From Salibacter sp031581065 (GTDB taxonomy: Bacteria; Bacteroidota; Bacteroidia; Flavobacteriales_G; Salibacteraceae): a stretch of 33,340 nt of DNA. Where the stretch lies: positions 1 to 33,340 of the forward strand of contig NZ_JAVLBN010000023.1 in the NCBI RefSeq assembly GCF_031581065.1. The letters run 5' to 3'. Positions 23,116 to 30,856 of this stretch are shown here, in pieces. A program made the position numbers and the translations under genes. Position 1 is the stretch's first letter. Every line of letters begins with the position of its first letter. The notes beneath the pieces were generated by a model, which was not told where the DNA came from, ran no database searches, and saw nothing but the letters and a program-made list of their open reading frames with translations.

Positions 23116-24383
23116 GTGAAGGCGAAGCGGTGAAGATTATTGCACCGGAAGACAAAAAATTAAAGGGCGAAATTAAATTGCCGTTTTCTAAAAGTGTCTC
23201 CAACAGGGTTTTAATCATCAAACTTTTGAGTGACAGCAACTGTGAGATCAAAAATATTTCTGAATCGCAGGATACAAAGTCATTGATTAGTGTTCTTGAA
23301 AAAATCAATCATGATGAGATCAATGCAGGTAGTGGCGGAACTACTTTCCGTTTTATCATGGCACTGCTCAGTTTGCTCCCGGGTAAACGAAAACTGACCT
23401 GCAGCGAGCAAATGAAAAATCGCCCTATTGAAGCACTTGTGGGTGCTTTGCAGGATCTAGGTGCTGATATTTCCTACGATGAAGAGACAGGTAAGCCGCC
23501 TCTAATAATCTCAGGAAGAAATTTAACAGGGGGTTGTGTCGAGCTGGATGCATCAATCAGCAGCCAGTACCTGTCAGCTTTGGCAATGATTGCTCCTTAT
23601 TGTAAAAAAGGAATTGAAGTCACGTTAAAAGGCGATATGGTTTCGCGTCCTTATCTCGAAATGACTCTACGCATCATGAGTAAATTTGGTGCCGAGTATT
23701 CGTGGGAAGGAAATGTGCTCTCTGTAAAGCCGGGAGCTTACGAAATGCCTGAATCTTACGAAATTGAGCCCGATTGGAGTGCAGCCTCTTACTGGTACGA
23801 ATTGGCGGCATTCAGCAATGAAGCACAAATCAAATTAAGAGGTCTCAATAAGTCTAATCTCCAGGCAGATTGTGCGGTTTCCAGAATCTACAAAGGCTTT
23901 GGCGTTGATAGCTACTTCAGTGAAGACGGAGTAGAACTCGTGAAACTCGATGATTCGACTAGAATCAGCCACAAACGACTTGAGCTTCTACACAATCCGG
24001 ATTTAGCCCAAACTGTGGCTGTAACAATTGCCGGACTGGGAAGCAGTGGAACGCTGCTGGGTTTAAAAACACTAAAGGTTAAAGAGACCGATCGCATTGA
24101 AGCCCTCCGTATCGAACTCACAAGATTAGGTGCTGAAGTTGATGTAATTGATGATACTGAAATCATTGTCGACCGTGCTGTCGACCTGCCGGTAAGTGCT
24201 CACATCAACACTTATGGCGACCACAGAATGGCGATGTCCTTTGCTCCTCTCGCACTCGTGATGGAATCTGTAACAATTGACAACCCTAAAGTTGTGGCAA
24301 AATCATACCCTAACTTTTGGAATGATTTGGAACAAATGGGCTTTAAAATTGAAACCGTTACTGAAGAGGTTAAATCTTCTTGA
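23112..24383 (+). CDS. aroA: 3-phosphoshikimate 1-carboxyvinyltransferase (EPSP synthase)
   Basis: AroA joins PEP to shikimate 3-phosphate. Family motifs: LPFSKSVSNRVLI near the N-terminus, AGSGGTTFRFIMALL (class II-like variation of the usual GNAGTA-type loop), KETDRI, and YGDHRMAMSFAPLAL. I prefer the ATG at 23112, which overlaps the aroB stop in the common ATGA form, over the ATG at 23100 (4 codons longer). It is the last gene of the porX operon. Its final 14 nt overlap the 3' end of a convergent gene, so no terminator separates them. Confidence 0.96.
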   Translation: MSEGEAVKIIAPEDKKLKGEIKLPFSKSVSNRVLIIKLLSDSNCEIKNISESQDTKSLISVLEKINHDEINAGSGGTTFRFIMALLSLLPGKRKLTCSEQMKNRPIEALVGALQDLGADISYDEETGKPPLIISGRNLTGGCVELDASISSQYLSALAMIAPYCKKGIEVTLKGDMVSRPYLEMTLRIMSKFGAEYSWEGNVLSVKPGAYEMPESYEIEPDWSAASYWYELAAFSNEAQIKLRGLNKSNLQADCAVSRIYKGFGVDSYFSEDGVELVKLDDSTRISHKRLELLHNPDLAQTVAVTIAGLGSSGTLLGLKTLKVKETDRIEALRIELTRLGAEVDVIDDTEIIVDRAVDLPVSAHINTYGDHRMAMSFAPLALVMESVTIDNPKVVAKSYPNFWNDLEQMGFKIETVTEEVKSS

Positions 24384-24828
24384 TGTAAATATCCGGTACT
24401 TTTCGTTTGATGGGAACAAATCCCCAGTCGCCTTCAATACGCGAACAATTCATATTGATAGCGTACCTGAATAACCGGTGCTGAAAAATGATCACAGTAG
24501 GTTGAGCAATCAAAAACGGACCGTCAGTTCGTGTGATGTATTCAGCTTTGACAAACTTTATTTTATTCCAGTCGATTCCTTTTTCGAGTCCGGTTTTAAT
24601 GAGGCTTGAAAAGTCAGCAACCAGCGAGTCGTGGTAGTTAAACCCCAGTTTTTCATTGAAGTTTTCGACAATCACAGAATCCTTTTCGTACAACTCGATG
24701 AACGAAGATGTCTCCATTTTCCTGAGCGCCTTCACAAAATCTTTAGCCAGGTCTTCAACCGACTCATGCTCCTGAGCGTTAATGGTCAGAGCCAAAAACA
24801 AAAAAGGAAGTACGAAAAAACTTCTCAT
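24370..24828 (-). CDS. small secreted protein of unknown function
   Basis: The 152-aa protein has a signal peptide (SFFVLPFLFLALTINAQ, cleavage near residue 18). The mature part is small, acidic and alpha/beta (VEDLAKDFVKALRKMETSSFIELYEKDS), which resembles an NTF2-like or SnoaL-like fold by pattern only. No family is recognised. It probably sits in the periplasm or on the surface. It converges on aroA with a 14-nt overlap. Confidence 0.7.
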   Translation of the reverse strand: MRSFFVLPFLFLALTINAQEHESVEDLAKDFVKALRKMETSSFIELYEKDSVIVENFNEKLGFNYHDSLVADFSSLIKTGLEKGIDWNKIKFVKAEYITRTDGPFLIAQPTVIIFQHRLFRYAINMNCSRIEGDWGFVPIKRKVPDIYIKKI

Positions 24829-24883
24829 ATTGCTAAATTAAGTATTTAAAGATATGAAGTTGCGGTCCGATTTTAAAAGAATC

Positions 24884-26980
24884 TTAAAAACGAATTCTCA
24901 TTTGTAAGCGCAGCTCTGTCTTGTGAGGCTGATCGATTTGATTTAATCCTGCACTAATCTCATCAACATTACTGTAATAAGACTGCCCAACCTTCGCCCA
25001 AACATCGAGGTAGCGAGTTGGTTCAAATTTCAACATTCCGTACCACCTGAATCCGCGATCAAAAAATGCCGGAATGCTAAAATAATAGAGCACGTCATTT
25101 TCGTAAGCATAAACTCGAGCGTTGTATCCCGTTACATCAAAGAGTGCCATTCTGCCCCAAAAAGACCATTTTGACTTATCGGGATTGTACTTCACATCCT
25201 GAAATAACAAAAAGCCGGTTTCTGGCTCTTCATCTCCGTTTTCATAAAAAGTGTATTCTACACGGTTTCCCAAACTCAAGTTCTTTGAAACACTGTAGTC
25301 AATATCATACCTAAAATTGTGTTTCACCTGATCGACAGGAACATTTACCGGCCTTTCAGTTGAACTGGCATTTCGCCTGTCACTCTCTGTTCGGTAGCGG
25401 ACATACATTTCAACGTAACTGCTTGGAGAATAATCTAATTGTGCAAGATAATCTGCGCCAATCGAAGGAGCATCAACTCTAAAGCTCAACCAATCGTGAC
25501 GGTAGAAATCTGCGTAACCCGTGAAGTTCAATCTGGGAGCAACTTTGAAGCGACCGCCTACATAAGTCCCTCTTTCGTTTTGGTTGTTGCTCGACTCTCC
25601 AAAAGCTCTCGCATAAACCGAATGATAATCTTTTTGATAGTTGCGATTGATAACGACCATTTCAAGCCGTGGATCCAGTTCAATTTGTGCCCCGCTAATA
25701 TAGGCCCATCCTCCATTTCGTGAAATTGCCGCTTCTCCAAAAAAGTTAACCTTTCCCACAATCCAATTTAAATCGGCACTGGCGTTGTAAGTTTCAGAAT
25801 CATTTAAATCGAATTTGTTGTAGAGCCTCAAATTTCTATTGAAAGATCCATCGTAGTTGTAGTGAACTCCGGTAACGCCAAAATGGAAGTTGTTTTTCTC
25901 ATAAGAGACATTCCCTCCCATGATTTGCTCATTTACTGCTGATTTATCGGCCATTTCACCCGGTGTCCTGTGATAACCACTTGCCTGGAGAGAAGAGAAA
26001 ACAATTTCATCAGAATTAGCAGTATCATTTCCTTCACGATTGGCATCAACATTTTTGTTGCTGTAAAAAATAGTTGTTGTGATTGAGTTTGACAATTCGA
26101 TGGTTGCAGCCGCCCCGCGCAAAAACAAGTTTTCGTTGGCACTTGTATAAGCTCTTAACTTTTGCCCGTACCTGATCGCGTTCAATGCATTTGGTGTTTT
26201 ACCGAATGAAAATCCACTCCACAATGCCAGTCCCTGTCCAAACTGTGCGTGATAATCTCCCAGTGCTAACTGTTTTACAGGCCCAATATTTCGTGCAAAA
26301 ACATGGGCCGAATAAAAATCAAATCCCTCTTTATTGTTTCCTGAAAAAAATTCTTCTCCGGCATCTTTATCGCCTACGAATCCAAAAGAAAGCTGATTGG
26401 TAAACTGGTACCGGTAACGCATGTAAAGTCTTTCAGGGGAGCCGAGGTATCTCCGGTTCGGATTTTCTTCAAGCACCGAATCTGCTATTGGACTAAATCC
26501 TTCCTGCTCTTCTAAAATTCTGCTGTAGCGCAAAAAGATGTCGTGCCCTCCATACTTGAAAGCTCGCTTGAGATTAAAGCTCTTATCATCTTTAACAGAA
26601 CTTGTGGTAACAAAAGGCATGATTTGGTTGATCGTGTTCAGATCCAAACTCGACACTTCCCGCAATTCGTAAATGGTTTTCATTTCTCCATATTGCGAAA
26701 CGTAGCTCAGGATTCCGGCAATTTGAAATGGTGAGAGCAAATTGAGTCTTTCCAGTTCTTCTCTATCTGTATTATTGAGATTGACAGGGAAATCGTAGTA
26801 GTAACTCAAATCATCGGTTAAGGTAGTGAAGTCGATATTTTCATTCTCGGCCTCTTCAGCTAAAAACTCGATGCGTTGCTGGATGACGGAGTTTTTGATT
26901 TCCTCCCGGTTCTGACCGAAAAGAAAAGTTGAAAACGTGCAGGATAACAGCACCAGAATATGTTTCAACTCAAAACGCAT
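24884..26980 (-). CDS. helix-hairpin-helix N-terminal outer-membrane barrel protein
   Basis: The 698-aa product has a signal peptide (about 1-22, ending FLFG), then a ComEA-like helix-hairpin-helix region (about 65-125: NLNNTDREELERLNLLSPFQ, YGEMKTIYELREVSSLDLNT), then a long series of amphipathic strands (about 135-698) ending in an aromatic terminal strand (TELRLQMRIRF), as expected for an outer-membrane barrel. This architecture recurs in Bacteroidota; function is not established. HHH pairs normally bind DNA, so a surface or periplasmic DNA contact is conceivable. Its start overlaps the end of the PorV/PorQ-like gene by 11 nt, so the two are translated together. A GGTTCTGACC copy (as Gly-Gln-Asn) is near its 5' end. 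Confidence 0.85.
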   Translation of the reverse strand: MRFELKHILVLLSCTFSTFLFGQNREEIKNSVIQQRIEFLAEEAENENIDFTTLTDDLSYYYDFPVNLNNTDREELERLNLLSPFQIAGILSYVSQYGEMKTIYELREVSSLDLNTINQIMPFVTTSSVKDDKSFNLKRAFKYGGHDIFLRYSRILEEQEGFSPIADSVLEENPNRRYLGSPERLYMRYRYQFTNQLSFGFVGDKDAGEEFFSGNNKEGFDFYSAHVFARNIGPVKQLALGDYHAQFGQGLALWSGFSFGKTPNALNAIRYGQKLRAYTSANENLFLRGAAATIELSNSITTTIFYSNKNVDANREGNDTANSDEIVFSSLQASGYHRTPGEMADKSAVNEQIMGGNVSYEKNNFHFGVTGVHYNYDGSFNRNLRLYNKFDLNDSETYNASADLNWIVGKVNFFGEAAISRNGGWAYISGAQIELDPRLEMVVINRNYQKDYHSVYARAFGESSNNQNERGTYVGGRFKVAPRLNFTGYADFYRHDWLSFRVDAPSIGADYLAQLDYSPSSYVEMYVRYRTESDRRNASSTERPVNVPVDQVKHNFRYDIDYSVSKNLSLGNRVEYTFYENGDEEPETGFLLFQDVKYNPDKSKWSFWGRMALFDVTGYNARVYAYENDVLYYFSIPAFFDRGFRWYGMLKFEPTRYLDVWAKVGQSYYSNVDEISAGLNQIDQPHKTELRLQMRIRF
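26908..26917 (+). repeat. copy of the dispersed word GGTTCTGACC
   Basis: An exact copy in the signal-peptide region of the HHH-barrel gene. With its flanks it is identical over 17 nt (CC before through AAAA after) to the intergenic copy at 3620. Confidence 0.75.
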
Positions 26981-27788
26981 AATGCATGGAAGCTTGTGGT
27001 GAGTATCCTAGTATGTAGTGGTACGAGGACGCTAAATCAATTGAGAAATCGCCAAAATTAAGTCCAAAACCAAAGCTGTTTTCAAAATGGTTTGTAGAGA
27101 GCCCGCCCCTCAGGTAAAGCATATCAACGACTTTGTATTCGGCTCCAATTTTCACATTGGGATCATTATTCAAATCTTTTTGCACTTCTACATTTGCCGT
27201 GAGTTTTTCAGAGAACTCGTAACCTGCGCCAATTCTCAAAATAACCGGAATACGCTCATCGTTGTAGTCGGCAATTTTAGCATAAGACGGGTTGTAGAGA
27301 TGCGCTCCGATTGTGAGATCATCAGTTACTTTGGCCAGCATCCCGATCTCGGCTGTTAACACTCCGGTGTTTCCGTAATAAGATTCCTGAAACCCGATGT
27401 GGTAATAATTCAGCCGAACACCGGCCGAGATGCGTTTCCCCAATTGCCTGGCGTAAGCGATTCCGGCCTTGGTTTCGTTGTATTGCGAGTAACCGAATTG
27501 CGATACTGAAACGCCAAATGTCCCGGCATTTTCAGTAGGTAAAGCAAATGCTACCGCTTTTGTGGAGAGCTCGTTGAGTAAAAATCTGTTTTGGTAGCTG
27601 ATGGCTGCAGTAGGCTTTTTCAAATAAGCCAATGCTGCCTGATTGTGATGAATGGCCCATTCATCGACATTCGTGACAGCGGCATTTGACATGGCTGCTG
27701 CCCTGGCTCCCAGTTGTGGATTATGCGTTTGCCCGCTTAATAAAAGAGAGCTGCAAATGGCAAACAGAAAAATTGATACAAATCTCAA
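26970..27788 (-). CDS. PorV/PorQ-like outer-membrane beta-barrel protein
   Basis: The 272-aa protein has a signal peptide (FLFAICSSLLLSGQ) and the mature start QLGARAAAMSNAAVTNVDEW with HHNQAALAYLKKPT, reminiscent of the SAR/AA-MGGA and NPA motifs of the PorV/PorQ/FadL-like family. In T9SS, PorV and PorQ shuttle or anchor cargo to PorU, but this protein is shorter than PorQ (about 330 aa), so direct assignment is uncertain. No ATG is available: the frame opens with a TTG at 27788, which gives a complete signal peptide. Its end overlaps the HHH-barrel start by 11 nt. Confidence 0.75.
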   Translation of the reverse strand: MRFVSIFLFAICSSLLLSGQTHNPQLGARAAAMSNAAVTNVDEWAIHHNQAALAYLKKPTAAISYQNRFLLNELSTKAVAFALPTENAGTFGVSVSQFGYSQYNETKAGIAYARQLGKRISAGVRLNYYHIGFQESYYGNTGVLTAEIGMLAKVTDDLTIGAHLYNPSYAKIADYNDERIPVILRIGAGYEFSEKLTANVEVQKDLNNDPNVKIGAEYKVVDMLYLRGGLSTNHFENSFGFGLNFGDFSIDLASSYHYILGYSPQASMHYAF

Positions 27789-27797
27789 AGCGGTTGA

Positions 27798-27844
27798 TTT
27801 TTCACAAATTAAAACAATCTGACGATTAATTGCTTTGTGAAAAA
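27798..27844. repeat. 11-bp inverted repeat between purE and the PorV/PorQ-like gene
   Basis: TTTTTCACAAA (27798-27808) and TTTGTGAAAAA (27834-27844) form a perfect stem with a 25-nt loop, 11 nt after the purE stop. It may terminate purE, although no extended T run follows. It may also regulate the downstream gene, since a 7/8 -7 box (TTAATTTG) overlaps its second arm. Confidence 0.5.
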
Positions 27845-27855
27845 GTTAAATCCTG

Positions 27856-28344
27856 TCACTTATTGAATTTCTCGGCCTTATCGAGCACCTTTTCCTTTAA
27901 AGAACTTTTGTAAGCTTCAACTTTGGTCAGAACCGAATGATCTCCCGAACCGATGATTTGAGCGGCTAAAATTCCGGCATTTTTTGCCCCATCAAGCGCG
28001 ACAGTTGCTACGGGAACTCCACCCGGCATTTGGAGAATACTCAAAACAGAATCCCATCCATCGATTGAGTTGCGCGATTTAACCGGAACACCGATAACCG
28101 GTAGCGGAGTAATGCTCGCTGTCATGCCCGGTAAGTGTGCTGCACCTCCGGCTCCGGCAACAATTACTTTTATTCCGCGAGAATGTGCATTTTTCGCATA
28201 ATCCATCATTCGCTCAGGTGTGCGATGAGCCGAAATAATTTCTTTTTCGTACTCTACACCCAGTTCATCCAGAATTTCTGCTGCTTCCTTCATTACCGGC
28301 CAGTCGCTATCACTGCCCATGATGATTCCTACCTGTGCACTCAT
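27856..28344 (-). CDS. purE: N5-carboxyaminoimidazole ribonucleotide mutase
   Basis: PurE (class I) converts N5-CAIR to CAIR in purine synthesis. The 162-aa protein shows GSDSDWPVMKEAA, ISAHRTPERM with the active-site His, and AGAGGAAHLPGMTAS. Its ATG overlaps the purK stop (ATGA), so the pair is coupled. A GGTTCTGACC copy is near its C-terminus (Ser-Val-Leu-Thr). Confidence 0.97.
   Translation of the reverse strand: MSAQVGIIMGSDSDWPVMKEAAEILDELGVEYEKEIISAHRTPERMMDYAKNAHSRGIKVIVAGAGGAAHLPGMTASITPLPVIGVPVKSRNSIDGWDSVLSILQMPGGVPVATVALDGAKNAGILAAQIIGSGDHSVLTKVEAYKSSLKEKVLDKAEKFNK
27925..27934 (-). repeat. copy of the dispersed word GGTTCTGACC
   Basis: An exact copy on the minus strand within the purE 3' codons, in the sense direction (Val-Leu-Thr), preceded by TTC. 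Confidence 0.7.
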
Positions 28345-29477
28345 CGTGTTTTGATTTTAAGTGTGTCTTTAATCTTTTTTGCTTTCTCCTTAGCTGATTC
28401 CAACTCTTTATCGACAACTGTAACGTGTCCCATTTTACGATAAGGTTTCGTCTTCCATTTTCCGTAAAGGTGAACAGTCGCTCCTGAAATGGCCATTACT
28501 TCTTCGAGTCCTTCTACAAATGCTTCGCCTGTGTGATCTTTTTCTCCAAGCAAGTTCACCATGACTGATGGTGCTAAAATTGAAGTATCACCGAGTGGCA
28601 TTCCGGTTATAGCTCTTAGATGCTGCTCAAACTGAGAGGTGATATTTCCCTCGATTGTTTGGTGACCGCTATTGTGCGGACGAGGAGCAATTTCATTGAC
28701 CATCACTTCCCCGTCTTTCGTGAGGAACATTTCTACTGCCAAAAGCCCCACTACTTTTGTCGATTCAGCAACCTGAATCGCGAGATCCTGGGCTTTTTGC
28801 TCTACTTCCTGTGAAATTGCAGCCGGACTAAAAAGGTATTCTACCAGGTTAGCTTCAGGATTAAATTCGAGTTCAACAACGGGAAATGTTTTCACTTCCC
28901 CTTTTGTATTTCGAGCTACGATTACTGAGAGTTCTTTTTCAAAATCGATCAGATCCTCAAATACCGATGGCTCGTGAAAGGCATGCGTTACATCTTTTTT
29001 GTCTTTCAGTATTTGAACTCCTTTACCGTCATAACCTCCTTTTCGGAGTTTTTGTACAACCGGTAATTCTACATTGTAGTCAAATGAATTTGAAAGGATA
29101 AAAGGTGCAGTTGGAATGCTGTGTTCTTTATAAAATTCTTTTTGTGTACCCTTATCCTGAATCATTCGCAGGATATGCGGTTGCGGATAAACTTGTACTC
29201 CTTCTTTCTCGAGCGTTTCGAGTGCATCTACATTTACATGTTCTATTTCAATCGTCAACAAATCCAGGTTCTGACCAAAAGAAACGACTGTTGAGTAATC
29301 CATCAAATCACCTTGTGTAAATGACGTAGCAATGTCCTTGCATGGCGCTAGCTCTGAGGGATCGAGGATATGAACAGATGCGTTGTAGTTGATCGCTTCC
29401 TGAATGAACATGCGGCCTAACTGGCCACCGCCAAGAATGCCGAGCTTGAAGTTTGAATTGTAAAATGCTTTATCCAT
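28341..29477 (-). CDS. purK: N5-carboxyaminoimidazole ribonucleotide synthase
   Basis: PurK is the ATP-grasp enzyme that carboxylates AIR to N5-CAIR. Visible: ILGGGQLGRM at the N-terminus, KLRKGGYDGKGVQIL for ATP, and NEIAPRPHNSGHQTIEG in the catalytic region. I start at ATG 29477 (378 aa) rather than the GTG at 29501, because an exact -7 box lies between those two codons, so the GTG would be upstream of the transcript start. purE is translationally coupled downstream. Confidence 0.97.
   Translation of the reverse strand: MDKAFYNSNFKLGILGGGQLGRMFIQEAINYNASVHILDPSELAPCKDIATSFTQGDLMDYSTVVSFGQNLDLLTIEIEHVNVDALETLEKEGVQVYPQPHILRMIQDKGTQKEFYKEHSIPTAPFILSNSFDYNVELPVVQKLRKGGYDGKGVQILKDKKDVTHAFHEPSVFEDLIDFEKELSVIVARNTKGEVKTFPVVELEFNPEANLVEYLFSPAAISQEVEQKAQDLAIQVAESTKVVGLLAVEMFLTKDGEVMVNEIAPRPHNSGHQTIEGNITSQFEQHLRAITGMPLGDTSILAPSVMVNLLGEKDHTGEAFVEGLEEVMAISGATVHLYGKWKTKPYRKMGHVTVVDKELESAKEKAKKIKDTLKIKTR
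29267..29276 (+). repeat. copy of the dispersed word GGTTCTGACC
   Basis: An exact copy within purK, antisense to the gene (read as Gly-Gln-Asn). Confidence 0.7.
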
Positions 29478-29481
29478 GTGG

Positions 29482-29489
29482 CAAATATA
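29482..29489 (-). promoter_or_regulatory. -7 box directly before purK
   Basis: On the minus strand this reads TATATTTG, an exact TAnnTTTG match, only 4 nt before the purK ATG. A start at the usual distance would fall at or just inside the ATG, predicting a leaderless or near-leaderless transcript. No good -33 TTG is in place. Confidence 0.45.
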
Positions 29490-29544
29490 GTGAACCAACA
29501 CGTGAATAAAGGCGATAAAGATGTTTTGCTTTAGATGAGAAAAA

Positions 29545-30189
29545 CTACTCCACTAAATCTTCTCTCACCCAAACATTTTCACCTGTCCATAGAGCAATCA
29601 TTCCCTTTCCTTTTTGAATGCAGAGACTATCTAAGGCATCATTTTCATTTTTATCATCTGCTCCTAAAATTCTCTCGGGGTCATTCCTTATCATCATCGA
29701 TTGAGTATAAGTTCTTGTCTTAATTGTGACAGGCTCTAATCTATCTTTCAGGTAGTCGTCTATTTCGTATTTACCCTCATAAATATTTACGAAACGATTT
29801 TCTTTTCCTTCGAAATTAGATGCCATAATATAATCATATCCGATATTATTCTCCTCATTTCTGTCACTAATTTGAATATAATTAACTAGTCTCACTGTAT
29901 TAGATTGATTAGAAACCTCTTGTTTTACGTACCTTGTACATTCATTTGGTCCAAACCATTTTAATTTTTCTTCATAGGAAGTAGTTTTATAATTATTTGT
30001 TATAGTAATAATCATGTCACCCAATGAATCATTTTTATAAATTATTTTTTCTCCTCCCTTGCCATCAGGATAGAGTAATAACCTGTGAAGTTTATTGTTT
30101 TTGGAATATGCCGGGCAATCCATCTCAGTTTTACAGGAATGCACAAGTAAAACACCAGCCACAATAAATAGTATTTGACAATATTTCAT
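29545..30189 (-). CDS. lipoprotein, second of a tandem paralogous pair
   Basis: The 214-aa protein has a lipoprotein signal (IVAGVLLVHSC, lipid-modified Cys19). No known domain is recognised. Its body is a probable beta-rich fold with partial similarity to the upstream paralogue (CPAYSKNNKLHRL versus CKSYDSNNALHSI, and YEE, SDRNE, GYDY positions). The last 29 residues, LDSLCIQKGKGMIALWTG then a variable pair and VWVREDLVE, are almost identical in both. Only 23 nt separate the genes. Both follow the T9SS hydrolase on the same strand. An immunity or inhibitor role is possible by analogy, but not shown. Confidence 0.75.
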   Translation of the reverse strand: MKYCQILFIVAGVLLVHSCKTEMDCPAYSKNNKLHRLLLYPDGKGGEKIIYKNDSLGDMIITITNNYKTTSYEEKLKWFGPNECTRYVKQEVSNQSNTVRLVNYIQISDRNEENNIGYDYIMASNFEGKENRFVNIYEGKYEIDDYLKDRLEPVTIKTRTYTQSMMIRNDPERILGADDKNENDALDSLCIQKGKGMIALWTGENVWVREDLVE

Positions 30190-30302
30190 AAACTCTGTTT
30201 ATTAACAAAAAACTACTCCACTAAATCCTCTCTCACCCAAACTGTTCCACCTGTCCATAGTGCAATCATGCCTTTTCCTTTTTGAATGCAAAGGCTATCT
30301 AG
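29545..30302 (-). repeat. duplicated 3' gene ends of the two lipoproteins
   Basis: The last ~90 nt of the two genes (29545-29633 and 30213-30301) align with about 9 mismatches, and a few bases after the stops also match, while the rest of the genes have diverged strongly. This suggests gene conversion or strong selection on the C-terminus. Confidence 0.7.
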
Positions 30303-30845
30303 AATATCCGTGCTATCTCGATACACTTGTGCCCTATTTCTAAAGATGAAACTATTCTCATAAGTTTTACCATTAATTGAGATGGGGTGCAACAATTCGT
30401 TTAGAGTCCCCTCAATTTCATTACCAACGGGTGTTAACATTTTTTCACCACTACTCAGCGTGCTTTTTAATCTGTATTGATATCCTACAGGATTTTTATT
30501 CTTATCACTAAATTCAAGTATATTGATAGAGTTACTTATTTCTATTGTTTTTTTTGCGTTTGACATTATAATTTTGAGATTACGCTCGCACTCGCATGAA
30601 GATGATAAGATAGTACATGTTTCCTCATAGGCATCACTTTTTTCACTTTTGATCAAGTTCAAACTAATATTATTACTAAATGAATCATTAGTAAATGTAA
30701 TTAAGGTATCCAGTTTTGGGTTAACTGTTATACTATGTAAAGCATTGTTACTGTCATATGATTTGCAATCAAACTCTTTTGAACACGATGAGCAAGAACT
30801 CAATGAAAGAATGAATAGTAAAACGGTAATATTTTGAAGTTTCAT
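30213..30845 (-). CDS. lipoprotein, first of a tandem paralogous pair
   Basis: The 210-aa protein has a lipobox LSSC (lipid-modified Cys18) and a mature start CSSCSKEFDCKSYDSNNALH. It is a diverged full-length paralogue of the next gene with the same conserved C-terminal block. It begins 11 nt after the stop of the T9SS hydrolase, so the three genes are likely one transcript. No family is recognised. Extra Cys residues (SSSCECERN) suggest a disulfide in the periplasm or at the surface. Confidence 0.75.
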   Translation of the reverse strand: MKLQNITVLLFILSLSSCSSCSKEFDCKSYDSNNALHSITVNPKLDTLITFTNDSFSNNISLNLIKSEKSDAYEETCTILSSSCECERNLKIIMSNAKKTIEISNSINILEFSDKNKNPVGYQYRLKSTLSSGEKMLTPVGNEIEGTLNELLHPISINGKTYENSFIFRNRAQVYRDSTDILDSLCIQKGKGMIALWTGGTVWVREDLVE

Positions 30846-30856
30846 AATCGAATTTT

